DNA of 6,410 bases, from NCBI GenBank assembly GCA_003662515.1, contig QMYF01000033.1, positions 1-6,410 on the forward strand. The letters are read 5' to 3'. Position numbers and translations under genes: made by a program. Positions 1 to 5,620 of this stretch are shown piece by piece (the first letter of the stretch is position 1; the number at the start of each line of letters is the position of its first letter). Below the pieces are notes generated by a model. That model searched no databases. It was not told the DNA's origin and worked only from the letters and a program-made list of their open reading frames with translations. Source of the DNA: Candidatus Hecatellales archaeon (GTDB lineage Archaea; Thermoproteota; Bathyarchaeia; Hecatellales; Hecatellaceae).

Positions 1-1
1 A

Positions 2-193
2 AGAGAATATCTGAGAAAATTTACGGGGATGGTGAAGGAAACCCTCGGCTCCAAACTTTCAGCTGGCTGCAACGTCTTCAGAAAGGGATGGGTTCTGGCC
101 GAGTTTTGCAGGCCGAATATTCCAGACAAGCTGGCGGAGCTCATAATAGCTAGGTCCACCAGACAAAACCTACAAGGATTTTTGAAGGCTTGA
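2..193 (+). CDS. C-terminal fragment of an unrecognised protein (5' end outside window)
   Basis: The frame starting at base 2 is open from the window edge to a TGA at 191-193, giving 63 C-terminal residues that begin REYLRKFTGMVKE and end LQGFLKA. The other two forward frames give less plausible protein and one stops earlier. The fragment mixes basic and hydrophobic residues, has two cysteines (in SAGCNVF and AEFCRP), and has no membrane segment or motif that I recognise. The last codons fall just 7 bp before the 3' end of the convergent tRNA-Gly gene, so the transcripts of the two genes must run into each other. Function unknown. That it is coding is likely but not certain, because only 64 codons are visible. 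Confidence 0.6.
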   Translation, partial: REYLRKFTGMVKETLGSKLSAGCNVFRKGWVLAEFCRPNIPDKLAELIIARSTRQNLQGFLKA

Positions 194-200
194 AGGGTGG

Positions 201-274
201 TGCGGCCGGCGGGATTTGAACCCGCGATCTGGGGCTTGGGGGGCCCCCATCCTACCAGTCTAGACCACGGCCGC
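201..274 (-). tRNA. tRNA-Gly, anticodon CCC, with C33 in place of U33
   Basis: Read on the minus strand this folds as a complete 74-nt cloverleaf. The acceptor stem is GCGGCCG/CGGCCGC with discriminator A73 and no encoded CCA. The D stem is GTCT/GGAT with GG in the loop. The anticodon stem is GGGGC/GCCCC around the loop CCCCCAA, the variable loop has 5 nt, and the T arm is GCGGG-TTCAAAT-CCCGC. Positions 34-36 are CCC, which decodes the glycine codon GGG. The GCGGCCG acceptor stem also suits glycine. Position 33 is C where almost all tRNAs have U. This is a substitution, since stem and loop lengths are normal. There is no intron. The gene converges on the upstream CDS. An A/T-rich stretch at about 300-318 (minus strand reads AAAAAGGTTAAAG) lies at a plausible distance for its TATA element, but this is weak. 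Confidence 0.93.
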
Positions 275-427
275 AGCCATCCTAAACTTTCCCTTCAACT
301 GTCTTTAACCTTTTTGATGGGTTTTTCCCAAGGGTTGGTCTAAGCCAATATTACAGGAAAATCTATATTTTAACCTTGGAGGCTTGGGGAAGCATACGGT
401 TTTTTGCCGAAGGATGGAAAGGTTTTC

Positions 428-469
428 CGGTTTTAAAGGTCGATGAAAAAATTTTCGGCGGTTTTAAAG
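428..469 (+). repeat. Direct repeat CGGTTTTAAAG, two copies 31 bp apart
   Basis: CGGTTTTAAAG occurs at 428-438 and again exactly at 459-469. A shorter relative, GGGTTTTAAGG, lies at 538-548, just before the glycosyltransferase start. The 31-bp period is close to three helical turns, so both full copies would face the same side of the DNA. This is compatible with a regulator-binding site or a duplicated promoter element, but in A/T-rich DNA it could be chance. Confidence 0.4.
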
Positions 470-544
470 CGGCTAAACCTTTATTTTACTTCTACGTGTA
501 GTATTCTCTGGCCTGACTGTGGAAGAAACTTAAATTAGGGTTTT

Positions 545-551
545 AAGGTGG
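545..551 (+). promoter_or_regulatory. Shine-Dalgarno site AAGGTGG of the glycosyltransferase
   Basis: AAGGTGG lies 6 nt upstream of ATG 558 and is complementary to the archaeal 16S rRNA 3' end. It sits in a 12-mer, TTTAAGGTGGTA, that recurs exactly before the transporter gene at 4238-4249. It supports ATG 558 as the start. Confidence 0.7.
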
Positions 552-557
552 TAAAGG

Positions 558-1340
558 ATGGCTGCTGGAGAGGAGGCTGAACCCTCCAAGGAGCTTCCGG
601 AACCTAAACCTAAGGTCTGCGTGATTTTCCCTGCCAGAAACGAGGAGAAAACTATTGGAGGCTGCATTAAGGCTGCAAAACAGAGCAAGTATTCGCCCTA
701 CATCATAGTGGTGGACGGGCATTCCACCGACCGGACGGTTGAAGAGGCCAAGAAGGCTGGAGCCGACGAGGTGGTATGCCCGGAGAGGAGGCTTCACCCC
801 GGCAAGGGGCTTGCCATGAAAAAGGGTATCGAGGTGGCTTTAAGTCGAGGAATGGAGATAATCTGCTTCCTCGACTCAGACATCGAGAATCTTAGCCATG
901 AATGGGTGGATAGGCTGGTGGACACCATAGTTTTTGAGGGGTACGATATGGCGAGGGGAGCCTATTTCAGGGAGCCTAAAGATGCTCCCGTAACCAAGCT
1001 GGTGGCGAAAAGGCTTCTCGCCATCTTCTTCCCGGAGGTCGCCCACCTAGACCAGCCTCTCACCGGGGAGGTGGCAGCCAAGGCTATCGTCTGGAAAACC
1101 GTGATGGAAACAGAGCTTCCCGACGGCTGGGGGATAGACGTAGCCATCCTCATTGAGACAGAGATGCATGGGTTCAGCATAAAGGAGGTTTGGCTCGGCT
1201 TCAAGCATCACCGCTCCTATCGGGCCTATAAGGAGGATGTGGGCAAGCTTTGGAGGATGAGCGAGCAGGTTGCAGCCACCATCATCCAGAAAGCCAAAAA
1301 GTATGGGAGAATCGATAACATAGACCTAGTTTCCACTTAA
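558..1340 (+). CDS. Glycosyltransferase resembling glucosyl-3-phosphoglycerate synthase (GT81/GT-A fold)
   Basis: The 260-aa soluble protein has a clear GT-A nucleotide-sugar transferase domain. Visible motifs are PARNEE (25-30), DGHSTD (53-58), PGKG (81-84), the metal-binding DSD (106-108), FFPE (157-160), QPLTGE (166-171) and GWGIDV (190-195), with HH at 217-218. The order FFPE - QPLTGE - G(W/Y)G-(I/V)-(D/E)-(V/I) followed by a late histidine matches my recollection of GpgS enzymes. These transfer glucose from a nucleotide sugar to 3-phosphoglycerate, the first step to glucosylglycerate, a compatible solute and polysaccharide primer. One late histidine would complete the metal site. It has no signal peptide or membrane segment, which argues against a dolichyl-phosphate sugar synthase. 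It is somewhat shorter than the mycobacterial enzymes, which are a little over 300 residues. No GpgP phosphatase is visible nearby. Family assignment is strong; exact donor and acceptor are inferred. Confidence 0.85.
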   Translation: MAAGEEAEPSKELPEPKPKVCVIFPARNEEKTIGGCIKAAKQSKYSPYIIVVDGHSTDRTVEEAKKAGADEVVCPERRLHPGKGLAMKKGIEVALSRGMEIICFLDSDIENLSHEWVDRLVDTIVFEGYDMARGAYFREPKDAPVTKLVAKRLLAIFFPEVAHLDQPLTGEVAAKAIVWKTVMETELPDGWGIDVAILIETEMHGFSIKEVWLGFKHHRSYRAYKEDVGKLWRMSEQVAATIIQKAKKYGRIDNIDLVST

Positions 1341-1363
1341 ACCTTCAACCTTCCCCTTAATTT

Positions 1364-2166
1364 TCAAGCCTTCAAGCTGGCTATTTTGGAGGCTATTTCC
1401 TCCTCGATTAGCCTATGGGCTTTAAAATGCTCGTTGGGGTCTCTGCTTAAAGTATACCACCAGTAAACCGTGAAGAGGTTTAAGGTTATAAGGGAGAGAA
1501 AAGCGTAAACCACCGTGTTTCTCGAGGGGAACTTTCCAAGCTCCGAGCCTGCCAGGCTTACAATCTCCAAGCCTTTACTTTTTAAGGCCTCGTTAACTCT
1601 AGAGAGGATTTCCCTTTCATGGCGATCATGACGGACGAAATCCCTGTTCAGGAAATGATAAATATAGAGAAGGTGACTATGAGGCCTACGATGGGAAAAA
1701 GCGACGAAAGGATGTAAACGGTCAGCCATAGGGCTGGACTTCGGTTTTCACCCTGCTCCAGCCTCATCCTTGAAACCCAGTCTTTAACGCTTGAAGCATG
1801 GAAGCTGAAGCCTTCAGCCTCCAAAATCTCAGCCAAAACCGAGTAAAACTCTAAGGTTCTCTCGAAATGCTTGTTTCTCCTAGAAATCCAGAGGTAGACA
1901 AGGTAGAGGCCTAAAATTATTCCGGCTAGGAGGAAGCTTAACGCGGCGAGGAGAGGTAGAACGCTCCAGGAAGCTTGCTGGTCTGCTACGGTTACTACTC
2001 CATGCATGGGCGGAGGCGTGTAGGCTTCCAAGGCTGGAAGACTTACCAGAAATGCAAGGTAGCCGAGGAAGAAAAGGATGGGTGGAGCAAAAGTTAGGAG
2101 AAGGCTTACCTTCCTGTCCGTCTCCTCAGCTTTAAGCCTTAACCTTTCCAGAGATTCCACGCTCAT
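1364..2166 (-). pseudogene. Frameshifted membrane protein with repeated TM-plus-basic-helix layout (possibly DUF4234-like)
   Basis: Two overlapping minus-strand frames are halves of one gene. The first starts at ATG 2166, with GAGGG 9 nt upstream, and stops at TGA 1648-1650. The second continues sensibly from about 1654 to a stop at 1364. Adding one T to the TTT run at 1653-1655 (+ strand AAA) joins them into a 267-residue protein. Hydrophobic segments lie at about 20-42, 68-93, 144-172 and 220-243. Three of them are followed by a charged stretch of similar form: SRRNKHFERTLEF, LNRDFVRHDRHERE and LSRDPNEHFKAHR. The junction lies inside the second unit, which supports the join. No X-XXY-YYZ slippery heptamer is evident, so a real mutation or a consensus error is more likely than programmed shifting. 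It is the last gene of the ATPase/zinc-ribbon cluster and ends 23 nt from the convergent glycosyltransferase. Function unknown; the DUF4234 resemblance is tentative. Confidence 0.7.
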
Positions 2167-2208
2167 CTTAACCGTCCCTCGAAGGGAAGCCCCTGTTTCG
2201 CCCTGCTT

Positions 2209-2373
2209 TCACCGGCCTTCACGTTTAGCCGGGGGGATATAGTAGAGGTCTCCCTTCTCTGAGGCTACAAGAACACCTCCACACTTCCTGCATCGAAAAT
2301 ATTTGTTAGCCGCTACCTCGCCTTTCTGTTCCCCCAGAAATTCTAAGTCGTCGTGAGGACACTCCTCAGCCAA
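2209..2373 (-). CDS. Small (54-aa) zinc-ribbon protein, TTG start
   Basis: This short gene runs from TTG 2371-2373 to TGA 2209-2211. A strong GGGGAG at 2382-2387 lies 8 nt before the TTG. No ATG or GTG occurs in frame between the upstream in-frame stop and this TTG, so TTG is the only sensible start. The product begins MAEECPHDDLEFLG and contains FRCRKCGG around residues 26-33, then LYYIPP near the end. Zinc ligands are probably C28 and C31 in a CxxC knuckle, paired with C5 and H7 (CPH) instead of a second CxxC, with about 20 residues between the pairs. It is charged, cytoplasmic and has no membrane segment. It lies 41 nt after the ATPase gene and 42 nt before the membrane-protein gene on the same strand, so co-transcription is likely. 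Specific function unknown; nucleic-acid or protein binding is typical of such ribbons. Confidence 0.8.
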   Translation of the reverse strand: MAEECPHDDLEFLGEQKGEVAANKYFRCRKCGGVLVASEKGDLYYIPPAKREGR

Positions 2374-2381
2374 AACCTTTA

Positions 2382-2387
2382 CTCCCC
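2382..2387 (-). promoter_or_regulatory. Shine-Dalgarno GGGGAG deciding the TTG start of the zinc-ribbon gene
   Basis: On the minus strand GGGGAG precedes TTG 2373 by 8 nt. This is the main evidence that translation of the small zinc-ribbon gene begins at a TTG. Confidence 0.65.
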
Positions 2388-2414
2388 AAATTTAGGATAA
2401 CATGCTTTAACACT

Positions 2415-4151
2415 TTACCCTTTCCTTTCCAACCTAACCTTTAAGGTTGGAAGCCTATTAATGGCTGCCGCCAACTCAAATTTCCTAAAGGCAGCGTAGC
2501 CCCCAGAAATTTTAGGGCTTAAAACGTCTAACCCTTTCTCTTCTATATCTCTTAAAACCTGCTCAACGATCTCCCTTAAACTACGCTTCCCATCGGCATA
2601 TTTCCCAGCGTAAACTAACGCGTCCACTATGGCTCTTGTCTGCCCTATGTCTACTAGCTGCTCTAGAGCCCAAAGGTTCAACACGTGGTCTCCAAGCCTT
2701 GCCAAGTGAACCCCTTTGACTGAAGCCTTAAGCTTTCTGCCAGGCCTTCTAAACCGGAAGCTTTGAGGCAGCGGAATGCGGCTGACAACCTCACCAAAGG
2801 ATTCTCCCCCCTCCTGCCTGCGCTCGGAAGGATACTTTTCAGCAACCTTTCGAGCTTCCCTCGTCAAATCATATGGGACATATTCTACCATGCAGATTAC
2901 ACAGTCAGCCACATCGAAGTATTCGCCCGAGCTTCCCACCACAATAACCGTTGAAACATCTTTTTCTAGGTAGAGCTGGCGAACCTTATCGATAAACGTG
3001 GTTATGGGTTCTCTGTCCTTGGGAACCAGCTCCTGCATCCGCCTATCCCTGAACATGAGGTTTGTGGCGGAAGTGTCCTCGTCGATGAGGAGAACCTTGG
3101 CTCCCATCTCCAACGCCTCGATAATGTTGGCTGCCTGAGAGGTGCTTCCACTCGCGTTCTCCGTGGAGAAGGCCTCAGTAGTCTGGCCTCGGGGAAGGTT
3201 TGAGATGAAAGGTGTAAGGTTTACCTGTTCTATTCTCCGTCCATCTTCAGCTCTAACCTTAACCGCGGAGGGGTTTGTTACCACAAGCTCTCTACCGTCG
3301 CCGGGAATATGATTGTAGACTCCCAGCTCCAAAGCCTTGAGCAAGGTGGACTTGCCATGGTAGCCTCCCCCCACAATCAAGGTTACACCTTTAGGTATAC
3401 CCATCCCCGTCACCAAGCCCCTATTCGGCAGTTCAACCTTCACCCTTAAGGATTCAGGCGACCTGAAAGGCACGGCAAGCCTTCTATCCATCGGCCTGGG
3501 GTCTACTCCGCTGGCCCTAGGCAAAATCGAGCCGTCGGCTACAAAGGCTATTAAACCCATTTCTTCGAGGCGGCTTCGCAGGTAGTCAGCATCCTCAGCA
3601 ACCTCCACATGCTCGTAAAGCTTCTCCCCATCTAGGTTTTGGAAGATAAGCGACTGCTCAACTATGCGTGGGATTTCCTTGGAGAACATGGTTTCCGCAG
3701 TTTTGCCGTCTATCCTTCTCCCATGGGCTGGAAGCCCAGCTGTGAATCTTGCCTCCACGAAGCTCTCGTTAACTATTACAGAGTTCCTTTCAAGAATTTC
3801 CTGGCCTGGCTTCTCTATGGTTATGAGGCCGCTGTTCCCTGTCCCTCGCTTACCTCCACAAAACTTTTTGCAGGCGTCGTGGAAGCAGCGGGTTAGAAAG
3901 TCGCGGAGGGCTATCTCCCTACTCTTGTTATGGTAGGTGTCTTTGGGGAAGCCTGCAACCTTTTGGGGAACCCTAACCCTCAGCCGGCTGGGAGGAGCGA
4001 AAGGGTCACTTTGAACATGGTCCACGTATAGGAGGTATTTCGGCCAGGCATAGCAGCCTTTAAGGCTGCGGTAAAACTTGTAGCCCTTACCGTCTATCCT
4101 TTTAAGGGTTCGTTTAAGCTCCTCCCTGCTTTTAGGCTTCCCTTCAACCAT
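2415..4151 (-). CDS. Predicted ATPase of the ABC class (PF09818/COG3044 type)
   Basis: The 578-aa cytoplasmic protein matches the layout of the 'predicted ATPase of the ABC class' family, whose members are usually around 560-580 aa. The N-terminal family signature shows as DGKGYKFYRSLKG (20-32), DHVQSDPFAPPSR (44-56) and ALRDFLTRCF (81-90). The ATPase core has Walker A GGGYHGKST (261-269), a signature-like SGSTSQ (334-339), Walker B KVLLIDED (352-359), and VIVVGSSGEYFDVAD (402-416) in the sensor/switch region. There are no transmembrane segments or ABC transporter partners, so this is not an importer or exporter. As I recall, a trypanosome mitochondrial member (MRB1590) binds RNA, so an RNA-linked role is conceivable. 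Start ATG 4151 has AAAGGAG 11 nt upstream, a rather long spacing, and I saw no better in-frame start nearby. It heads the cluster with the zinc-ribbon and membrane-protein genes and is divergent from the transporter. Biological role unknown. Confidence 0.92.
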   Translation of the reverse strand: MVEGKPKSREELKRTLKRIDGKGYKFYRSLKGCYAWPKYLLYVDHVQSDPFAPPSRLRVRVPQKVAGFPKDTYHNKSREIALRDFLTRCFHDACKKFCGGKRGTGNSGLITIEKPGQEILERNSVIVNESFVEARFTAGLPAHGRRIDGKTAETMFSKEIPRIVEQSLIFQNLDGEKLYEHVEVAEDADYLRSRLEEMGLIAFVADGSILPRASGVDPRPMDRRLAVPFRSPESLRVKVELPNRGLVTGMGIPKGVTLIVGGGYHGKSTLLKALELGVYNHIPGDGRELVVTNPSAVKVRAEDGRRIEQVNLTPFISNLPRGQTTEAFSTENASGSTSQAANIIEALEMGAKVLLIDEDTSATNLMFRDRRMQELVPKDREPITTFIDKVRQLYLEKDVSTVIVVGSSGEYFDVADCVICMVEYVPYDLTREARKVAEKYPSERRQEGGESFGEVVSRIPLPQSFRFRRPGRKLKASVKGVHLARLGDHVLNLWALEQLVDIGQTRAIVDALVYAGKYADGKRSLREIVEQVLRDIEEKGLDVLSPKISGGYAAFRKFELAAAINRLPTLKVRLERKG

Positions 4152-4243
4152 GAGGGGAAATTCTCCTTTAAGGCTTGTAAGGCTTCCCCTATTGAGGCTG
4201 CCGCTGAAGGAAAGCTGGAAATAGTTTTCTGAAGAAGTTTAAG
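4152..4243. promoter_or_regulatory. Divergent intergenic/promoter region between ATPase and MFS genes
   Basis: This short spacer must carry both divergent promoters. It holds a tandem pair of TAAGGCTT at 4169-4176 and 4178-4185 (period 9 bp), close to the ATPase start, which may serve as an operator or be a by-product of the common word AAGGCTT. No clear TATA box is visible. The A/T-rich patch at 4218-4230 (GAAATAGTTTTCT) is the best candidate for either direction. Confidence 0.35.
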
Positions 4244-4247
4244 GTGG
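4241..4247 (+). promoter_or_regulatory. Shine-Dalgarno AAGGTGG favouring TTG 4253 as transporter start
   Basis: AAGGTGG overlaps the GTG at 4244 and lies 5 nt before the in-frame TTG at 4253. The same element sits 6 nt before the ATG of the glycosyltransferase. A ribosome-binding site cannot overlap its own start codon, so TTG 4253 is the more likely start. Confidence 0.6.
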
Positions 4248-4252
4248 TAGCC

Positions 4253-5437
4253 TTGCCCGAGCGAAGGCTTGTCTACCTGATGGCGCCTATGCTGGGATAT
4301 TTAGCCTACGCCATGTATCGGGTTTCCTTCGGCGTGATTCTTCCAGGCGTAGAGGAAGCCTACCAGATTTCCGATGTGGAAGCCGGGCTGGCCGTATCCT
4401 TAGGCTCCCTCACCATAACCGTTTTCATCCTTTACGGGGGCCATCTAGCCGACAGGCTGGGGGTTTCCACAAGTCTCCTCCTAGGCGTCTCCATCCTGTC
4501 TGGAAGCCTGCTAGGTTTCGGGTTTGCAGGAGGCTTCCCGCTTTTCCTTCTGCTGCTTTCCACGGCTGGTGTGGGGGGAGGAATCGTTGTCCCCGCGGTT
4601 TACACGTGGATTGGTGAGGCTTCGCCTGGGAGGAGAGGGTTAGGCTTAGGTGTAACCAACGCCTTCTTCGGTTTTGGAGGGTTTTTAGGCTCATGGCTGG
4701 CAGGCTTCCTCCTCAAGGAGGGCTACCCCTGGTTTCTTCCCCTCCAAATCTTCGGCCTCACAGGATTCCTTTCCCTGGGAATCGTCTTCAAGAAGCTTGG
4801 GAAACCCTCCCTGGCCAGAAAATACCGGGAAAAACCGGATTCAACCTTGGGCTACTTGAAGATGCTTAAAAGAAGGCCCCTCCTCATACTTTTCTTCTCC
4901 ATGCTGCTTTCAAACCTCGCTTATTTCAGCTTTATAACCTGGATTCCAAGCTTCCTGCTTAGGGTTCAAGGCTTCAGCCTGGCGGAGTCAGGCCTGGCTT
5001 TAGCCTTCTTCTCCGCGGTGGGAAGCCTGGGAGCCATCTTTTTCGGCTGGGTTCACGATAAAAGCAGAAGCAGGCTTATGCCTGCCATGCTCGGTTTAAC
5101 GTCAACCATGGTTTTAACGTTGATTGTCTGGTGCCGTTATTCTCCCCTAGCAGGATTCCTCCTCTTCCCAGCCTTCGGCTTCCTCCTCTTCCCCTACTGG
5201 AACCTTCAAATAACCTTGGCTCAAGAGGCCGTAGACAAGTATTCGCGGGGGAAAGCCACAGGTCTCGTTCAAAGCTCAGGTCTTCTCGCCTCTATCCTAG
5301 CCCCAACCATCACAGCCGCCCTCATAGAGCAAACCACCATGCCCCTAGCCCTCACAGCCTCCAGCCTAATCCCCCTCCTAGCCTACAGCCTCCTCATCGC
5401 AACATGGAAAGCCGAAAAACCCGCGGTAAAAATGTAA
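4253..5437 (+). CDS. Major Facilitator Superfamily transporter, 12 TM segments, substrate unknown
   Basis: The protein is 394 aa from TTG 4253, or 397 aa from GTG 4244. TTG is chosen because AAGGTGG then has normal spacing. Residue numbers here count from the TTG. Length and hydrophobicity fit a complete MFS permease of two six-helix halves. The loop 2-3 signature is GGHLADRLG (62-70) and its degenerate copy in loop 8-9 is GWVHDKSRSR (265-274). The central cytoplasmic loop is at about 182-209 and is rich in Lys/Arg. Glycine-rich helices such as FGFGGFLGSW (139-148) are typical of helix 5. It should sit in the cell membrane and move a small solute by proton or ion coupling. Nothing visible defines the substrate, and neither neighbour is a clear metabolic partner. 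It is divergent from the ATPase and convergent with the initiator tRNA gene 25 bp downstream. Confidence 0.9.
   Translation: MPERRLVYLMAPMLGYLAYAMYRVSFGVILPGVEEAYQISDVEAGLAVSLGSLTITVFILYGGHLADRLGVSTSLLLGVSILSGSLLGFGFAGGFPLFLLLLSTAGVGGGIVVPAVYTWIGEASPGRRGLGLGVTNAFFGFGGFLGSWLAGFLLKEGYPWFLPLQIFGLTGFLSLGIVFKKLGKPSLARKYREKPDSTLGYLKMLKRRPLLILFFSMLLSNLAYFSFITWIPSFLLRVQGFSLAESGLALAFFSAVGSLGAIFFGWVHDKSRSRLMPAMLGLTSTMVLTLIVWCRYSPLAGFLLFPAFGFLLFPYWNLQITLAQEAVDKYSRGKATGLVQSSGLLASILAPTITAALIEQTTMPLALTASSLIPLLAYSLLIATWKAEKPAVKM
5428..5432 (-). terminator. Possible T-run terminator of the initiator tRNA gene
   Basis: On the minus strand a run of five T residues lies about 30 nt beyond the tRNA 3' end, and a second TTTTT follows at 5419-5415. 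Archaeal transcription often ends at such oligo-T runs. Both lie within the 3' end of the convergent transporter gene. Weak evidence. Confidence 0.3.
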
Positions 5438-5461
5438 AGTGTTTCGAGAAATAAGGGTTGG

Positions 5462-5536
5462 TAGCGGGGCGTGGATTTGAACCACGGCTCTCGGGGTTAT
5501 GAGCCCCGCGGGTTAACCTGGCTACCCCACCCCGCT
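5462..5536 (-). tRNA. Initiator tRNA-Met (anticodon CAT)
   Basis: The 75-nt minus-strand cloverleaf is complete. The acceptor stem is AGCGGGG/CCCCGCT with A73 and no encoded CCA. The D stem is GGGT/ACCC, the anticodon stem CGGGG/CCCCG around loop CTCATAA, the variable loop has 5 nt, and the T arm is CGTGG-TTCAAAT-CCACG. Anticodon CAT reads AUG. Three features mark it as the initiator rather than elongator Met or the Ile (CAU-derived) type: the A1-U72 pair, used by archaeal and eukaryotic initiators, and G29-C41, G30-C40, G31-C39 as three successive G-C pairs below the loop. There is no intron. It follows the 63-aa gene on the same strand and has its own TATA-like element upstream. It converges on the transporter gene. 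Confidence 0.95.
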
Positions 5537-5562
5537 ATTTCCGGTTTAAAACAGCCTTATTT

Positions 5563-5578
5563 CAGCCTTTTCAGGCTT
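5563..5578 (-). other. Small hairpin with GAAA tetraloop upstream of initiator tRNA
   Basis: The minus strand reads AGCCT-GAAA-AGGCT (5577 down to 5564), a perfect 5-bp stem capped by a GNRA-type GAAA tetraloop. It lies 28 nt before the 5' end of the mature initiator tRNA and close to the transcription start expected from the TATA-like element. It could be a structured 5' leader or a chance hairpin; AGGCT words are very common in this DNA. Confidence 0.35.
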
Positions 5579-5600
5579 CACCTAGCTTAATTCTCCCCCT

Positions 5601-5618
5601 GCTTTATAAGCTTTAAAG
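5601..5618 (-). promoter_or_regulatory. TATA-box-like promoter of the initiator tRNA-Met
   Basis: On the minus strand CTTTAAAG is followed by CTTATAAAGC. This is a good match to an archaeal TATA element (TTATAAAG) with A/T-rich flank, placed immediately after the stop codon of the 63-aa gene. Transcription would start near 5580, giving a leader of roughly 40-45 nt before the mature tRNA. It is the best promoter-like sequence in the window. Confidence 0.5.
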
Positions 5619-5620
5619 CC

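Larger units (their letters stand above)
275..557. other. 283-nt intergenic spacer between divergent tRNA-Gly and glycosyltransferase genes
   Basis: I found no credible ORF or structured RNA here. The spacer must hold the promoters of both flanking genes, which are divergent. It is A/T-rich and contains an exact 11-bp direct repeat (listed separately). Two candidate TATA-like stretches face the glycosyltransferase: around 477-488 (CCTTTATTTTAC) and around 529-537 (CTTAAATTA). The second would put transcription start almost on the ATG, which fits poorly with the ribosome-binding site present there, so the first may be the better candidate. Neither is strong. Confidence 0.5.

Noticed and set aside
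441..516. Possible C/D-box guide RNA (CGATGAA at 441-447 and CTGA at 513-516)
   Set aside because: The C box is imperfect, no internal C'/D' boxes occur between them, and the terminal stem is missing.
543..797. 84-codon open frame on the minus strand overlapping the glycosyltransferase start
   Set aside because: It lies antisense to a well-supported glycosyltransferase, has no ribosome-binding site that I can see, and its product has no recognisable features.
1364..1729. Independent 121-aa minus-strand gene starting at ATG 1729
   Set aside because: Its first 25 residues are unlike the rest and overlap the hydrophobic helix of the other frame; it is better read as the 3' part of a single frameshifted gene.
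2763..3936. Several short + strand open frames opposite the ATPase gene
   Set aside because: They lie antisense to a protein with intact Walker A, Walker B and family motifs, and translate to sequence without domain features.
4244..4252. GTG 4244 as the transporter start
   Set aside because: The only good Shine-Dalgarno sequence overlaps this codon; TTG 4253 has normal 5-nt spacing. The reading frame is the same, so only three residues are affected.
5462..5536. Elongator tRNA-Met or tRNA-Ile with a CAT anticodon
   Set aside because: The A1-U72 pair and three consecutive G-C pairs next to the anticodon loop are initiator features.
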